DNA of 64,000 nucleotides from Macrotrachela quadricornifera (taxonomy: Eukaryota; Rotifera; Eurotatoria; Philodinida; Philodinidae). Both the position numbers and the translations under genes were made by a program. This document shows, one piece after another, positions 43,901 through 55,936 of the stretch (its first letter is position 1; every line of letters starts with the position of its first letter). The notes beneath the pieces are model-generated. The model was not told the DNA's origin. It saw nothing but the letters and a program-made list of their open reading frames with translations, and ran no database searches. Location of the stretch: positions 108,753-172,752 of the forward strand of contig JAJEKB010020115.1 in assembly GCA_022393335.1 (NCBI GenBank), in the 5' to 3' direction.

Positions 43901-46900
43901 ATTGAAAGTGATAAATTATTTTCGAGTTTAGTCTATATACGGAAGGTAGATTTCGATGACATAAGATATCCCCCTGAAGAATGTCTTTAATAAGTTGTTC
44001 GCTCGAAGACTATCGCTGTGTTCCTATGATATTAATTGAATATGAAGAAGGAGCCCTGTACAAATGGCAAACTCCAATTAAGCTCGACTACAGTGTGTAA
44101 ATTAGCTCTGAGTGAACGACAAAAACTTTATAATAAACGAAGCATCGTAAGTTTTTGTTTCGAAAGTTATCAAGATATTTCATGTAATTAAACTTGTAGT
44201 ACGAAAGATTTCGTCGAATTAAGTGTTCATATTTTTAGTCCAAGAGGCCTCAATGTGCTCGCTGTTCTCTGTGGACTCTTCTAAACTTCGGGTCAAAAGC
44301 GCCCTGTTTTTTAGATACATCAGAAGTCAACGAAATGATCTTTGGTTCATGGTAGTGGATGGTAATTTCTGTGTTGGAGAGTTTTGATATCTCTTGAAAA
44401 GAACAGCCAGCAGATTGAGGAAATTTCGACTAAAAATATGAACACTTAATTCGACGAAATCTTTCGTACTACAAGTTTAATTACATGAAATATCTTGATA
44501 ACTTTCGAAACAAAAACTTACGATGCTTCGTTTATTATAAAGTTTTTGTCGTTCACTCAGAGCTAATTTACACACTGTAGTCGAGCTTAATTGGAGTTTG
44601 CCATTTGTACAGGGCTCCTTCTTCATATTCAATTAATATTCTAGGAACATAGGGATCATTTTCGAGCGAACAACTTATTAAAGATATCCTTCAGCGGATT
44701 TCTTATCTCATGGAAGTCTACTCTCCGGACATAGATTAAAGTTGAACGATACCTTTCGACAATCATTTTGTAGAGGTTTCGTACTGAACCTCTTGTACGA
44801 AACCCTTTTCACGTTTTTCAGCAAAAAGTTTCGTACGAAACCATTTTTTCCATACATCCAGTAGAAGTTCCGTACGAAACCTCTTTTTTACGGAACCAAA
44901 AAAGGATTTTGCCGTGTACCTAAGTGAATATCCTTTTTTACAGTGTAGAAACTTGAAAACTAGATATCAAGATACTCCGAGTCTCTTTATTTCAAAGAGA
45001 TATGGTTGGCATCGAAAAAAAGAATTTGGAGAAAACTCAAGGGGGGAAGGGCAGACTTGAATTAAGCTTAAAGTAGTTCAAAGTAGCTCAAAATTACTTC
45101 AAGTTCAGAAGTCTGCTCCTCCCCCTTGGTCGTAATTCACATTTCCACTTTTCATTCTACGATTATGTAAAATTTTCGGCCTAAAAATAGCGTTTTCCGG
45201 CTATTTTTGCTTGAATATTAAAACTGAATTATTCAAGCAACATTAGAACAAGTTTAAAAGAAAGAGTTTCGAAAATGTTCAGGCTTAGACTATGTGACTA
45301 CTGGTACCATGATAGGATCGAGCTTCACATTGTTCTCGGAAAAAATACTGACAAAACTGAACAGTGGTTCTATAATTTTGGTCAGGCGAAAATGGCCCCA
45401 TCTTGAGAAACAACCTTTTTGTTAATATTGAACATCTTTGTAAATCAATCTAACTATGGTTCTATAGTTTTGGTCAGCACTATATTAATTCTTGAAGATA
45501 AGAGAAAAGAAATGTGTTTAAGGATGATTTCTGTAGTATGAAGAGAACTCTGTCCAACCATGCATTGAAAGCTACATTTCGGCTGCCTTTTTATTAAAAA
45601 AACACCGTGTTTCTCAGAGACAACGATAATTCTGAGTTTTTCGATGAAATGGCCTCTTTAGGTCAATAAAAATTATTTATTCAATTATTTTTTTCTGTCA
45701 AATTTCTCCAATCTAAACAGCTGTGAACAAATAATGCAAAAAGAATTCAATTCATGCATGTCTGTTGGGGATGACGATCGATATTCTTTCAGCATGATAT
45801 TCACTGATATAATGTAACAAATCCATCTTTGAAATAGTTTTGAATTGTGAGTTATAAACGGTGCTGATAGTTTTAATATAAGGCTCTGCTGCTCTCTTTC
45901 GTAAAAAAGAGATTGAGATTCTACAATATTTCTGAATGGAGGACTAGCGTTCAAGATTTCGACAACTATTTTTGCGTAGTAGGTTAATATCATAATTAGT
46001 TTATCAAACAGCATATGCTCAAGTACGATTGTCTTTGGTCTAGTGCAAAATATTCAACTGGATGATAAGCATTAGTTCATCCGATCAAAAACTTATAAAA
46101 TGGAGCATGGTGTACTGAGGAATAAAAGATCTTCTGTGCAGCGAAACTGTTTTTGAGTATGTCCCTGTTTTAAATGCTTGCAGAATTTATTGTGTTTTGA
46201 TATCACCCAACAGATATAAGTTTGACGATGAAAATTCACTTTCCATGAAATATCGTCAGCAAGTGTAGCTGAGGAGCAACTAATCGAAATACCAAGTGCA
46301 ACAAGAGATCAAAGGGAGCAGCTGCGGAAGGAGAGAAACGAAGAATTCGATCAGAATAGTACGAAAAATGAGCCACAAGAAAAGATGAAAAATCAGGGAA
46401 GAATAGAATAACTATGAAAAAACGAAAACTGCTAAAATACTATAAATGATAATGTCGTCACACTCCTACTAAATCCGTATGAAAGTCATACATTGTTTGA
46501 AGGTCCTATTTCTTCTACATTGCCAACGGAGAGTGTAGGCTCAGAGATACCGGAGTGGATAGGTTGAACTACCTTAGCGTTTATAGCAAGGGGGAAAGAG
46601 CGGAATCCTCAGTTTCGAATTCCGAAAGATTCCAAAAGGATTCCAAAAGGATTCCCTGAAAATCTTCCCAAAAACAGAGCAAAAGTGTTCTGTTTTTGGG
46701 AACTGTTCCAAGATCACAACATTTTTGTTCCTTTTTTTGGGAAGACACTCAGGGAATCCTTGGGAATTCAGAATTTAGGATTCTTTTGGATTCCATTGAA
46801 TCCTATGCGATCGCAGAATTCCGGATTCCGCTCTTTCCCCCTTGGTTTATAATCACTTAAATCCTCGACAAAAGTAACATCAAAATATCTATTTTGTACA

Positions 46901-47230
46901 TTTCAGTGTTTCTTTTTTTTACAATCATATTTTACAGCAACAAAGCAATATTTTTACCTTAATGCCACTGCCACTGGATCCCTTATTAAAGCAGTCAATA
47001 AAATCTGGTGTATAGGCACATTTAGCTGAACCACCAATGCAATTCATTTGTAGAATAGGTGGTAATCGTCGTGCTTTGGTATATTGTCCTCGGTACAGAA
47101 TTAGTTCTTTGATATCAGTAAGTAAAATCTTTTCATCGGTATCATCAGCTAAAAAGTTCCTTGCTTGACTCATACCGTAAGTAAGGTGAAATACTACGTA
47201 TATAATAAGTAGAATATAGTATGTCTTCAT
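40920..47230 (-). CDS. SARAF: SARAF (store-operated calcium entry regulator), 5.5-kb first intron
   Basis: Minus-strand exons 47230-46958, 41463-41350, 41296-41256 and 41217 to at least 40998 join in phase (648 nt); read to the TAA at 40920 the protein is about 241 residues. A signal peptide (MKTYYILLIIYVVFHLTYG) is followed by ILLTDIKELILYRGQYTKAR, MNCIGGSAKC, then across the long intron WLCQTPAM, SCEGYDSSTDPYVLVGSCG and LAYYLELT, a TM segment (IAGIVVAVIIIFLFWAGVI) and a Ser/Gly-rich cytosolic tail. These are the family hallmarks of SARAF, an ER membrane protein that promotes slow inactivation of STIM-Orai calcium entry. The human protein is 339 residues. The C-terminal end may need one more splice. 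The first intron is filled with mobile elements. Confidence 0.85.
43370..43610. repeat. Degenerate minisatellite, unit about 50-55 bp
   Basis: Roughly five imperfect units built on AAGTAGGTATAGGGTACCTC and GGGATATTCC words. Confidence 0.55.
43928..44742. repeat. Long palindrome (arms about 310 bp, spacer about 190 bp)
   Basis: Left arm 43928-44240 and right arm 44430-44742 are reverse complements; the inner 200 bp of each arm are almost perfect while the outer part is more diverged. The spacer is unrelated sequence. The transcript would form a long hairpin. Confidence 0.85.
45038..45128. mobile_element. 91-bp MITE with CAAGGGGGG ends
   Basis: Ends CAAGGGGGGAAGGGCAGACTT and AAGTCTGCTCCTCCCCCTTG form a hairpin; same terminal type as the MITE at 46587. 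No target duplication was seen. Confidence 0.6.
45129..46586. other. Gene-free part of SARAF intron 1
   Basis: No exon supported; open frames on the minus strand around 45685-46014 show no family motif. Confidence 0.35.
46587..46844. mobile_element. 258-bp hAT-like MITE
   Basis: Ends CAAGGGGGAAAGAGCGGAAT and the complement, interior of repeated GGATTCC/GGAATCC words. GTTTATA occurs directly outside both ends (one extra G on the left), close to an 8-bp hAT-type duplication. Confidence 0.7.
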
Positions 47231-47462
47231 ATTTTCTTGTGAAATTTATGATACGAAACGATATGATGAATATTCTGTACTGCTGTGTTTTTTAATGATA
47301 AGCCTTGCAGGAAGCGTGTAAATGATGAGACTGAAAAGAATTTTGAGATACTTTGAAGAAAAACAAAGGTTTCTATTTGTTTTGAAAACGATAAGAAAAA
47401 TATGAAATCAAAACCCACGTGTATTCAACACTTCATGTTGTTTCAAAGAATGAATGTAAAAC

Positions 47463-47962
47463 ACCGAAAAAAAATGTCCGAAAAACGATATCAGAAGAAA
47501 ATTTGCCGAAAGAAGAAATAGCGAAAGAAAGAATATCTTCCACAAAAAACATTGAAAATTCATAAGTGTCGTTGTCGAATGTATGATGACTTCTTTATTT
47601 CGCAATCTACTACTTGTATACTGCCTTTTGATACAAGGTAGATGTCGTTTCGGGATTCAAACAAAAGACATCGACAGTTAGTTCACAATGGTTTCATTTA
47701 GAAAATCAACAAACAAACATCTACAATAATATATTTGGCCTGTAGAATTAAAGATTGCAAAGCCAAAATTCATATGGATAGAAATCATAATATCTTGGGT
47801 ACGAGTGATGAACACAATTATCTAATTAAACCTGAGCATGTCGAGGTTCAGCCTTTTCGAAAAATTCTCAAGGATCGCGCTGTGAATGAGACGATACTAA
47901 TTGTCAAAGTTCAGTGTGCCGATATTAGGGGTCACGAACCATCTACATCTTCTATCGGTTAA
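47463..47962 (+). pseudogene. 5' fragment of a second FLYWCH-MULE
   Basis: The frame at 47735 reads RIKDCKAKIHMDRNHN and DEHNYLIKPEHVEVQPFRK, closely parallel to the FLYWCH part of the MULE at 27852. Upstream, 47463-47560 carries CCGAAAAAAAATGTCC and CGAAAGAAAG words like that element's TIR. It is cut at 47966 by the LTR-like repeat, with no transposase core beyond. Confidence 0.65.
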
Positions 47963-47966
47963 TCGA

Positions 47967-48245
47967 TGTAAGGGCAATCGGTCATTGGGAGGTTAGATGC
48001 TCTGACCTCATGACCGATAGTAACTACCCGTTCGATCCATGTGCTGGTCATCCTTTGCTCTCTCTTTCTCTCTCCTATATAAGCTTGTGTTTGATATATG
48101 AAAGACAGAACTGGTGTGATGTAGTGTATAGTTAACATCTGTACCGAGGGTGGCGGTAACGCTACTTCTCCAGTTTCTCATTGTGATCACAATAAAATAA
48201 ATGCTGTAGCAGTAACGAAACTATCCACTCCTATTTTTCGTTACA
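47967..48245 (+). repeat. 279-bp LTR-like sequence, possibly a solo LTR
   Basis: Begins TGTAAGGGCAATCGG and ends TTTTTCGTTACA, giving TGTAA...TTACA ends. It contains a TATA-type CCTATATAAGC near 48075 and AATAAAATAAA near 48190. No target duplication or internal region is visible, so assignment is tentative. Confidence 0.5.
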
Positions 48246-48526
48246 TAAATGCGATCCTACTTCCAATTCAAATGAACAAAAATAGCTTATATAGAGTAAA
48301 GTAAGTTACTATTGTTGTGTTGTATGAGTAATATACTGATGTGTTATAGTGGTCATGCAGCATCGGATATTTTAAATTTCTAAAGATGGTAGGTATATAT
48401 TCTAATGAATATTTGAGAACGTTGAGATAATATTACATTTTATTAATAAGAAAACGACAAATATTATTTTTTTGCAGACAACACAAGAAGTAATTCGATC
48501 CATCCTTGGCGATATATATAGAAGCT

Positions 48527-48926
48527 ATGAGTTTTGATTGTCAATACAAGTGTCATGTTTTGGGATCTTTGTTAACAGCAAAGGCTTTTAACAAATCATA
48601 TAGGCTACCTAAATTTTCTTCATGTCATGGCAGGACAGATATAATTATCTTAAGTTTCGTAAATGAACCGTTCCTTTCACTCCGAAAAACTTTTTCATTA
48701 GTTGGACCGGATGGCTGGGACGAGGCCCGACTGTTCTGGCTAGTCACTAATAATACTCTGAGTCAACGACAATTAAATGACTACAACACATATGGTTCTG
48801 TTGATGGAAATGTTTTACGTTTTATTAAAAATCCTATTCAAATTCATCGAAACAGAAGCATTTGCTCACGCCAAGATTGTCGAACACGTGAACGTGATGA
48901 TCTTAGTGCTGATTTAGCCCTCGAGT
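48527..48926 (+). CDS. Unrecognised exon, hypothetical protein
   Basis: About 133 open codons from ATG 48527 with a balanced composition (KTFSLVGPDGWDEARLFW, IHRNRSICSRQDCRTRERDD), ending at a strong donor GTAAGTA. No family was recognised and no following exon could be joined; the region beyond is a mobile element. It might be the 5' part of the decayed gene that resumes at 51770. Confidence 0.3.
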
Positions 48927-49162
48927 AAGTAATACTTCCTATTAGCAAAAGTATTATCGGATGAACTATTGAGATAATACAATCGTTAAGCCTTAGTTAT
49001 CACTATAGATTTGTGAGACAAATTCTTATGTCGAACGCTGGGATTGGAACCAGAGTGAAACTAAAGCGGGTCTTGTATGGGACCAAAACGGGACTCGTGC
49101 GGGACAAAACGGGACCGAGCCAAATCAAGCAGAAGACAACTGTTTCCGTAGCACTTCTCCCA

Positions 49163-51769
49163 CACTCTAAAAAAAATCCGTTCTCTTGGAAACTGAGACC
49201 ATCTCGGAAACCTATTCGGAAACCTTTTTTGGTTTCCGAACTACCATCGGGTTTCCAGAAATACTTTTTCGGTTTCCGAGGTCTCGAAAACCGAAAAGTT
49301 TCTGGAAGTACCGATTTCAAAACTCTGAAGGTTTTTTAGAATACCTTTTTATCACGATTGAAAACCCATTCAGTATTTTAGAAAACCAAAAAGGTATTTT
49401 AGAAAACGGATTCGTTCGAAAAAGCTATTTAGGTATCCGAAAAGGTATCCGAGAATACCTGCTCGGTTTCCGAGTAGTTTTCTGGGAAACCCAAAGGTTT
49501 CCGACCTTTCGGATACCAAATAAGGTATCGTAGAAAACCGAAAGGGTTTCCGAGTTTCGAAAACCTGAATAGGTATCGTAGGATACGAAATCCATTTTTC
49601 TACTTTCAAGAATTTGTTCCTGTGTTTTCGAATTCTGTAACCTATAGAATTACTTTCTGGAAGCAACTATATAGACTGTACACTCTTTCAACGAAGAAAC
49701 TTAGTATCTGAAGTTCAGTTTCAGATCATGATTTTGTTCATGTTTCAGAGGCTTTTGCTACGTTGAAAGAATGAAAACTCACATCTCTTATAGTTTAATA
49801 AAGATGTGGCGTCCTGCGACGTGGAACAGTTTTTTTTCTATTCTAAAACTGTTTACGCTCTTCAATTGATAAGAACAACAGTAATAAATTCTTAATTTAA
49901 TATATGCTCAGAAGATATACGAGACGAATTTGGATCCATATACCTTATTAAAAGTATTTAATATTCTTACTCAAACAGATTGATTCTTTATGATCTCTTT
50001 AACGAAACAAAAGATGTAACTGAGTTTACATCATTTTGTTCTTTTAAGCATCCATAAAAAATCCGAATGTTTCTGCTATTACAATATTGTTTAACTTGTG
50101 TTTTTTATTCAATATATTAGACCGATTGACATAAAAGTTTAGAAACGAAATTTCAAATTGACAGCATCAAAAAAAAAATAATCCTTGCCTATATTTCATC
50201 TGAACAAAATTCTTTTCTTTAGTTGGAAATCCATGAATTAATTATCCTTCTCTAACAGTTTCCTTATTTCATCCGTATTTGTCGATGCATATTTGTATAA
50301 AAAAATAAAATGAAAGAAAAAGTGAAAATAGTACACCGAATTTCCTGAGTGAATCATTTGAACAGGGAACGCTCAAACAGCTATGGAGCGAAATAAATGA
50401 CCATCGACAAAGTTTTTAAAAAAAATACAGTTGCAGAAACTATGGAAGAATTTTTTGTTTATTCAAATGCGTCAATGGTAACAAGAAATTGTGAAATTTT
50501 TCTCATGATTCTATTATTTAGGTTATTGGCAACTGTCATAACATTAACCAATATTGATATAAATGGCTATGTATCAGAGAAAACTTGGTGAGATGGAATA
50601 AAATCAAATTCAATAATTATTAACTAATCCAAGGTAAGAAATTATTTTCTGAAGAAAAAATATCTTTTTCTCTATTTCATATTTAAATAGACAATCAAAT
50701 GGCTTGGTCATATGGAATAAAATCAAAGTCAATCATCAATGTTTAATTCAAGGTAAGAAATTACGTTTTCAAGAAAAAACATATTTTTTTGTTTCATGAT
50801 GAAATGGAAAAACAGATGGCTAGGTCACATAAAATAAAATCGAAGTCCATATTCAATCGTGAATCTAAGGTAAGAAAACATTTTCTGAAGAAAAAAAATC
50901 TTTATCTCTGTTGTATATTCGAAAGGACAATCAGATGGTATAATGATATGAAATGAAATCAATAATCAATTTTTAATCGAAGGTAAGAAATTTTTTTTCC
51001 AGAAAATATATCTTCTTCTCTATTTCATATCCAAATGGACAATTAGATGGCTTGGTTATGGAATAAAATCAAAGTCAATAATAAATCTTTAAATTAAGGT
51101 AAGAAATTATTTTCTGAAGAAAAATATCTTTTCTTCTATTTTCTGTTCTGCAGGTGGACAGTTAAATGGATTGGTGACATCAAACGAAAACAATTCAATG
51201 TTCAACCTTTAACCAAAGGTAAGAGATTATTTTCTGAAGACAAAATATCTTTTCCCCTGTTTTATAGGTTAATAATGAATGGAGATGGCTTGGTAATTAA
51301 CAATGAAATATAATTATGAATAGTGTGTTTTATTTTATCAAGATGATCTTTATGATATGTTTTATGGGTTGGACTCCTTAACATAACCGGTTAATTAGGG
51401 TTATGAAGAAATTGATTTGACTCCGTCTGGGTGTGATTTTCGGGTTTGTATTTAAGTGGGTATTCTAGCAACACATGCAAAATGGTGGAGAGTATGGCGC
51501 TATCTGAATAGTATAAGACGTAGTTGCCTCCTTCGGAATATTAGTGATGACGTATGGCTTCGTTTGCGTTATGGAGGATTTTTAACCTGAGTATTCTCGG
51601 AAACTGTGAACGGGTTTCCGAAGTTAAAACTTCATCGTTCAAATAATGATTGAATTTAGGGTTTCCGATATTTCGGAAACCTTTTTTCGGAAACCCTTAA
51701 AAGGTTTCCGATAGTAACAAAATCGGAAACCCAAAATAAGTTTCCAAAAATAGGGATCTTTTTAGAGTG
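49163..51769. mobile_element. 2.6-kb non-autonomous element with CACTCTAAAAA ends
   Basis: Ends CACTCTAAAAAAAATCC and GATCTTTTTAGAGTG. Subterminal zones (49190-49640 and 51590-51760) are packed with GGTTTCCGAAAACC-type words in both orientations. The middle holds a tandem array. No transposase. It abuts the first readable codons of the decayed gene at 51770. Confidence 0.65.
50625..51300 (+). repeat. Tandem array, unit about 117 bp, about six copies
   Basis: The landmark AAGGTAAGA recurs near 50632, 50752, 50868, 50982, 51098 and 51220, giving spacings of 114-122 bp. Each unit contains TTTTCTGAAGAAAAA and ATGGCTTGGT words. It lies inside the 49163-51769 element. Confidence 0.8.
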
Positions 51770-54338
51770 TTGTTTAATATATTTCAATATGACTCGTCCG
51801 AAATAAATGATTTGCGGAACAAAGTATGTTTCAAAATGGAGAACGGTGACTACATTGTTAAAAGTGGAATTTTAACAAACTTTTCTTTGTTAATGGATTT
51901 ATTAAATACAAAAAAGGAACAATTGATTAATCCAAATCAAAATGAAGATCAAGAACACATTATGGTTGATTTAATTAATGACAATCCTTTGTTAAAATCG
52001 TTGTTAACTTGGTTTAAGCAGTATGAAATGCTGAAAAATGAACAGATGTTTTTAGCGAAATTTATTGAAACAATTACTAACAATTTAACAAAGGCACCAA
52101 ATCATTATCGATATCCTGAATCGATTGAACAATTTGCTTCAGCATTATATATAATGGGTGGCAAGATGACATACCAATTTGTCCGAATGAATTTATCATA
52201 TGCTTTACCCAGTATACAAGCCGTAATCAATTTAATATCAGATAGTGATAGTAAAATAAATGAAGGTGAATTTCGGTTTAATACATTACAAGATTATTTC
52301 AAACGGATGAAAGTAAAATATGCTTTCGCTGCAGAAGATTGTACAGGTGTTTTGAGGAAAATAAATTTTGATCAACAAACAAACTCTTTCATTGGATTTG
52401 CGACACCTCTTATTGATGGTATTCCCGTTCCAAAATATTATCAAACCAATTCATTCGATCAATTGAAATTATGGTTCGCGTCATCAGAAAGATCATCGTT
52501 ATTGAATATACATATGGTCCAACCTTTACCATCAACAAATACCTTAGCTGCTCCACCTGCTTTTTTATTGTCTGGTTACGGCGTTATCAATACTTATACA
52601 TCAATGGATATATTAAGACGCTGGTTGTTCATTTTTAATAATTGCTTGGAGAAGAATATTCGTATTATCGGCTATTCAACTGGTAAAGTAGTACTTTCGC
52701 AACTGAGATTCCTTCCATTCTAGTCAAAAGCTTATTTAATGCTTGTTCATTTTTACTAGATGGAGACGCAAAATACGTCCGTGTAATGAGGTTAGTAAGT
52801 GGATTTTTTGCATCGTTGCCAAATTTTAAACTCCATGAACATCAAGAATCATTTGATGTAAAAATAGTATCGGAATGGCCTTGGTTTTACTTAAGAAGTA
52901 CACAATTATTTTTATTCTTTCAAGATCCTGTTCATTTGGTTACAAAGTGGTGGAATCGTCTTTTGTCAACTACCGCACAACTTCGTTTCGGTCGACAATC
53001 CATATCAATGGAACATTTGGTTGATATTATTGAAGAAACTCACTATTCTAAAATAGATCACGGACTCACGCGAACCTATTTGAATCCTAAAGATCGTCAG
53101 AACTACAATTCGTGTGTTAGAATTGCCTCGGATGATGTATTATCTTTATTAGTGGATGGTACAGAAACATATGGAACATTTGTTTATTTACAACTACTAA
53201 AAATGATAATACAAACTTATATCGAAAAAACAACTAGTATCAATGAACGTAATTATCTTTGTTTTGAACTTAGAATTGATAGTTAAACAAATATTTTTAT
53301 CACTTTTGTCTCTTTAGGTTTACAATCAGCTTGGTGTATTGTCTTCGTTTGTAGAATGTGGTGGACTTGAATTCAACATAAACAATTTACATCGGCAGTA
53401 TCGTCATCAACAAGACACACCAAGCAAAGATTTTTTATACTAAAACGGCGTATTTATCAGTCGAGATAAATGCGCAATGCATTCTATATATGATTTTGTT
53501 GGTAAAACGAAATCATTTACCGATAGAAGCTTTAAATATCTATTTATTCAATTTACAATCATGTGAGTCAATGTTTCGAAATGCCAGATCGTTAAGTAGT
53601 ACATTTTCAACAATTATCAATTTTGCAGTTGCTGATTTTCTACGTCGTTCACAGAAATTATCTGTATTACTTGGAATAAAATGTGATCAATTATTTGCAA
53701 AGAATGATAGTGATTCTCTATTATTTCTTGTCCATCATAAACATAAACATGATGATAATCGAGCATCTTTGCAAAAATTAGAAGATATTTATCATATGGA
53801 TATAGAAAAAACGATTTCGGACGCATTTGAACAGGCAGTCAAATTAACTGAACGTTTGGAAGTGTCAGAATTACTGAAGAAACATGATGTTTTTAGTATG
53901 AATTCATTACGCAAATATGTATTTCGACAGTTTAGTTCAAGTTCGAAAATGTTCGATTACTCTACACAGAATACATTCGATGACAATGATGATGGTAGTG
54001 ATGAATTCGATCTTGAAGATGAAGAAGATGAAGATAATAATAATAGTCATGTTAATGATGACGAAGAAATTGATGATATATTTGAAGATCAAGACGAAGA
54101 TGATGATGATAACCAAATAACTTCAATTAAAGATAATTTTGATGGAATGAGAATCCGCGAAAAAATTCAACCACATCAACAAGATTCTTATTTTAAACTC
54201 ACAGTTAATGGTATTCAAAAATTTATGCATAAGCAGTCGGCATCCTGGTTACTAACCGACAAAAATATACAGCTGTCAAATGATCGATTGTCTCGAGTTA
54301 TTCAGACGAGCCGCAAAGACAATGAACACATGATGTGA
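51770..54338 (+). pseudogene. Transposase-like gene (possibly P-element/THAP9-like), decayed
   Basis: Three exons: up to 52682, 52760-53251 and 53319-54338, with GT-AG introns. The junction at 52682/52760 makes GYSTDGDAKYVR, and later come LFFQDPVHLVTKWWNRLL, YLNPKDRQNYNSCVRI and ESMFRNARSLSS-type blocks (CESMFRNARSLSSTFSTIIN). These match a family of uncharacterised invertebrate transposon proteins; kinship with P-element transposases is my inference. A TGA at 53368-53370 replaces an expected Trp, and a frameshift follows before 53490, so it is a pseudogene. The C terminus has a very acidic Asp/Glu tract (about 53980-54115). The 5' end is lost into the adjoining element. Confidence 0.55.
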
Positions 54339-54420
54339 TTTATTTTTCAGGTAGAAATTTTTTTAAAATTAATTTCAGTATACATCTATAGATATATTCA
54401 TATACTTCGATACACTGCTG

Positions 54421-55215
54421 AATATATCTTTGTACTTCTCTGTACTTCTCTGTACTTCTTTGTACTTCTTTGTACTTCTTTGGGAAACACGAAGTTCGCA
54501 GTACTGACTTTCGCAGTTCACTTTCGCCAATTGGCGAAAGTTCAGTTTTCGTTGGATTATCGCCCAAATCCAAACTGAACTTTCGCCAATTGGCTATAAT
54601 CCAGTTTTGATTTGGCAAAAATCTTATAAAATTGGGACATTCGTCAATATAAGATAGTTCACAACTTGATGTGAAACTTCTGCTTAATAGTGTAAGCGAG
54701 CGTCACTAGAATTCCAATATAGTATATAATGGAGTTGTATAAAGTTTTCTTGTTCTTTTAACAAACTATCCAAGAAGACTAAGGACTAGCTTATTTTAAT
54801 ATCAACAAAGCCTGACAGCACCTATTCACTAATTGGCTAAAGCTCTTTAAAACATCACAAATAGCCACCAAACAACTAAGTGTCATCGATTAAAAAACCT
54901 GCAGTTTGTAATCGATGAACTCTAATAAAGTATTATATCCAGTCGTTAATGAACTGATACTATGTTGTCCAAACTTCAGTTTTTATAGGACTTTTGCCAA
55001 ATCAAAACTGGATTTTAGCCAATTGGCGAAAGTTCAGTTTGAATTTGGGCGATAATCCAATGAAAACTGAACTTTCGCCAATTGGCGAAAGTGAACTGCG
55101 AAAGTCAGTACTGCGAACTTCATGCTACCCACTTCTTTGTACTTCTTTGTACTTCTTTGTACTTCTCTGTACTTCCAGGTACTTCTCTGTACTTCTCTGT
55201 ACTTCCCTGTACTTC
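54421..55215. repeat. Inverted repeat with TACTTCTTTG tandem tails
   Basis: About 160-bp arms (54482-54640 and 54975-55132) containing several CGCCAATTGGCG palindromes are reverse complements. Outside them run 10-bp tandem repeats of TACTTCTTTG/TACTTCTCTG (54425-54480 and 55133-55215), both reading the same way on the plus strand. The mirror ORFs over the arms are not genes. Confidence 0.75.
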
Positions 55216-55252
55216 TGTACTTCAGAAGTACGAAGTCCTGCTTTCCCCCCTT

Positions 55253-55807
55253 GCGTGACCAACTGTTAGGAGGCCCCATTACTCATTCATTCATGTAGGT
55301 TCAACTATCTATCAGAAAAACGTGATCTTTTTATCACTTGTTTAATGCTATTGATCTGTAACTGTTTGAGATATAGATATTGGTAAAAATAAGGATTACT
55401 GAGGACATCTACAGAGGAGTTATTGACGATTTGCATAAGGCAACAAAAATCGTACAAGTCGTTTGTGCTCTATATAATTTGAACTTAATAAAACATCCTA
55501 TTCGCAGATGAATACAACCATAACTTGTATTTTCTGATTAATTACTTAATAATGAAACCTATTGCTTTTTCATGTTGTCATAAATATCTAGTGGAGAATG
55601 GTGTACGTTAACAAATATGATGTGAAGCATGTATACCATATAATCATAGGGATGTCCTTAGTAATCCTTATTTTTACCAATATCTATATCTCAAACAGTT
55701 ACAGATCAATAGCATTAAACAAGTGATAAAAAGATCACGTTTTTCTGATAGATAGTTGAACCTACATGAATGAATGAGTACTGGGGCCTCCTGACAGTTG
55801 GTCACGC
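55253..55807. repeat. Palindromic repeat, arms about 160 bp
   Basis: GCGTGACCAACTGTTAGGAG at 55253 returns as its complement ending at 55807; arms 55253-55412 and 55648-55807 are almost identical, with a spacer of about 235 bp. Directly outside the left end is CCCCCCTTG, the terminal type of the MITEs at 45038 and 46587. Confidence 0.8.
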
Positions 55808-55936
55808 CCATATGTATATAAATTTAGGATAAAATGCAAGGTATAAATGAGATTTTCAGAGCTAAATGTTTCAACAATCAAACAACAAAAAAAACGATTA
55901 ATGATTATTTTGTCTAAGAAAAAAACTGAAGCTGAA

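Larger units (their letters stand above)
42253..44945. mobile_element. 2.7-kb non-autonomous element with CACTGTAAAAAAA ends
   Basis: Ends CACTGTAAAAAAAGAGG and CCTTTTTTTACAGTG, flanked on both sides by TA. Subterminal zones (about 42270-43100 and 44760-44900) are full of degenerate GTTTCGTACGAAACC-type words in both orientations. Inside are a degenerate minisatellite and a 0.8-kb palindrome. No transposase. It sits in SARAF intron 1. Confidence 0.65.

Noticed and set aside
49003..49666. Overlapping ORFs rich in Phe, Arg, Lys and Pro
   Set aside because: They translate the GGTTTCCGAAAACC word array at the end of a mobile element.
54340..55279. Mirror-image ORFs starting MPNQNW
   Set aside because: Both lie on the arms of the inverted repeat and run into the 10-bp tandem repeat; no coding evidence.
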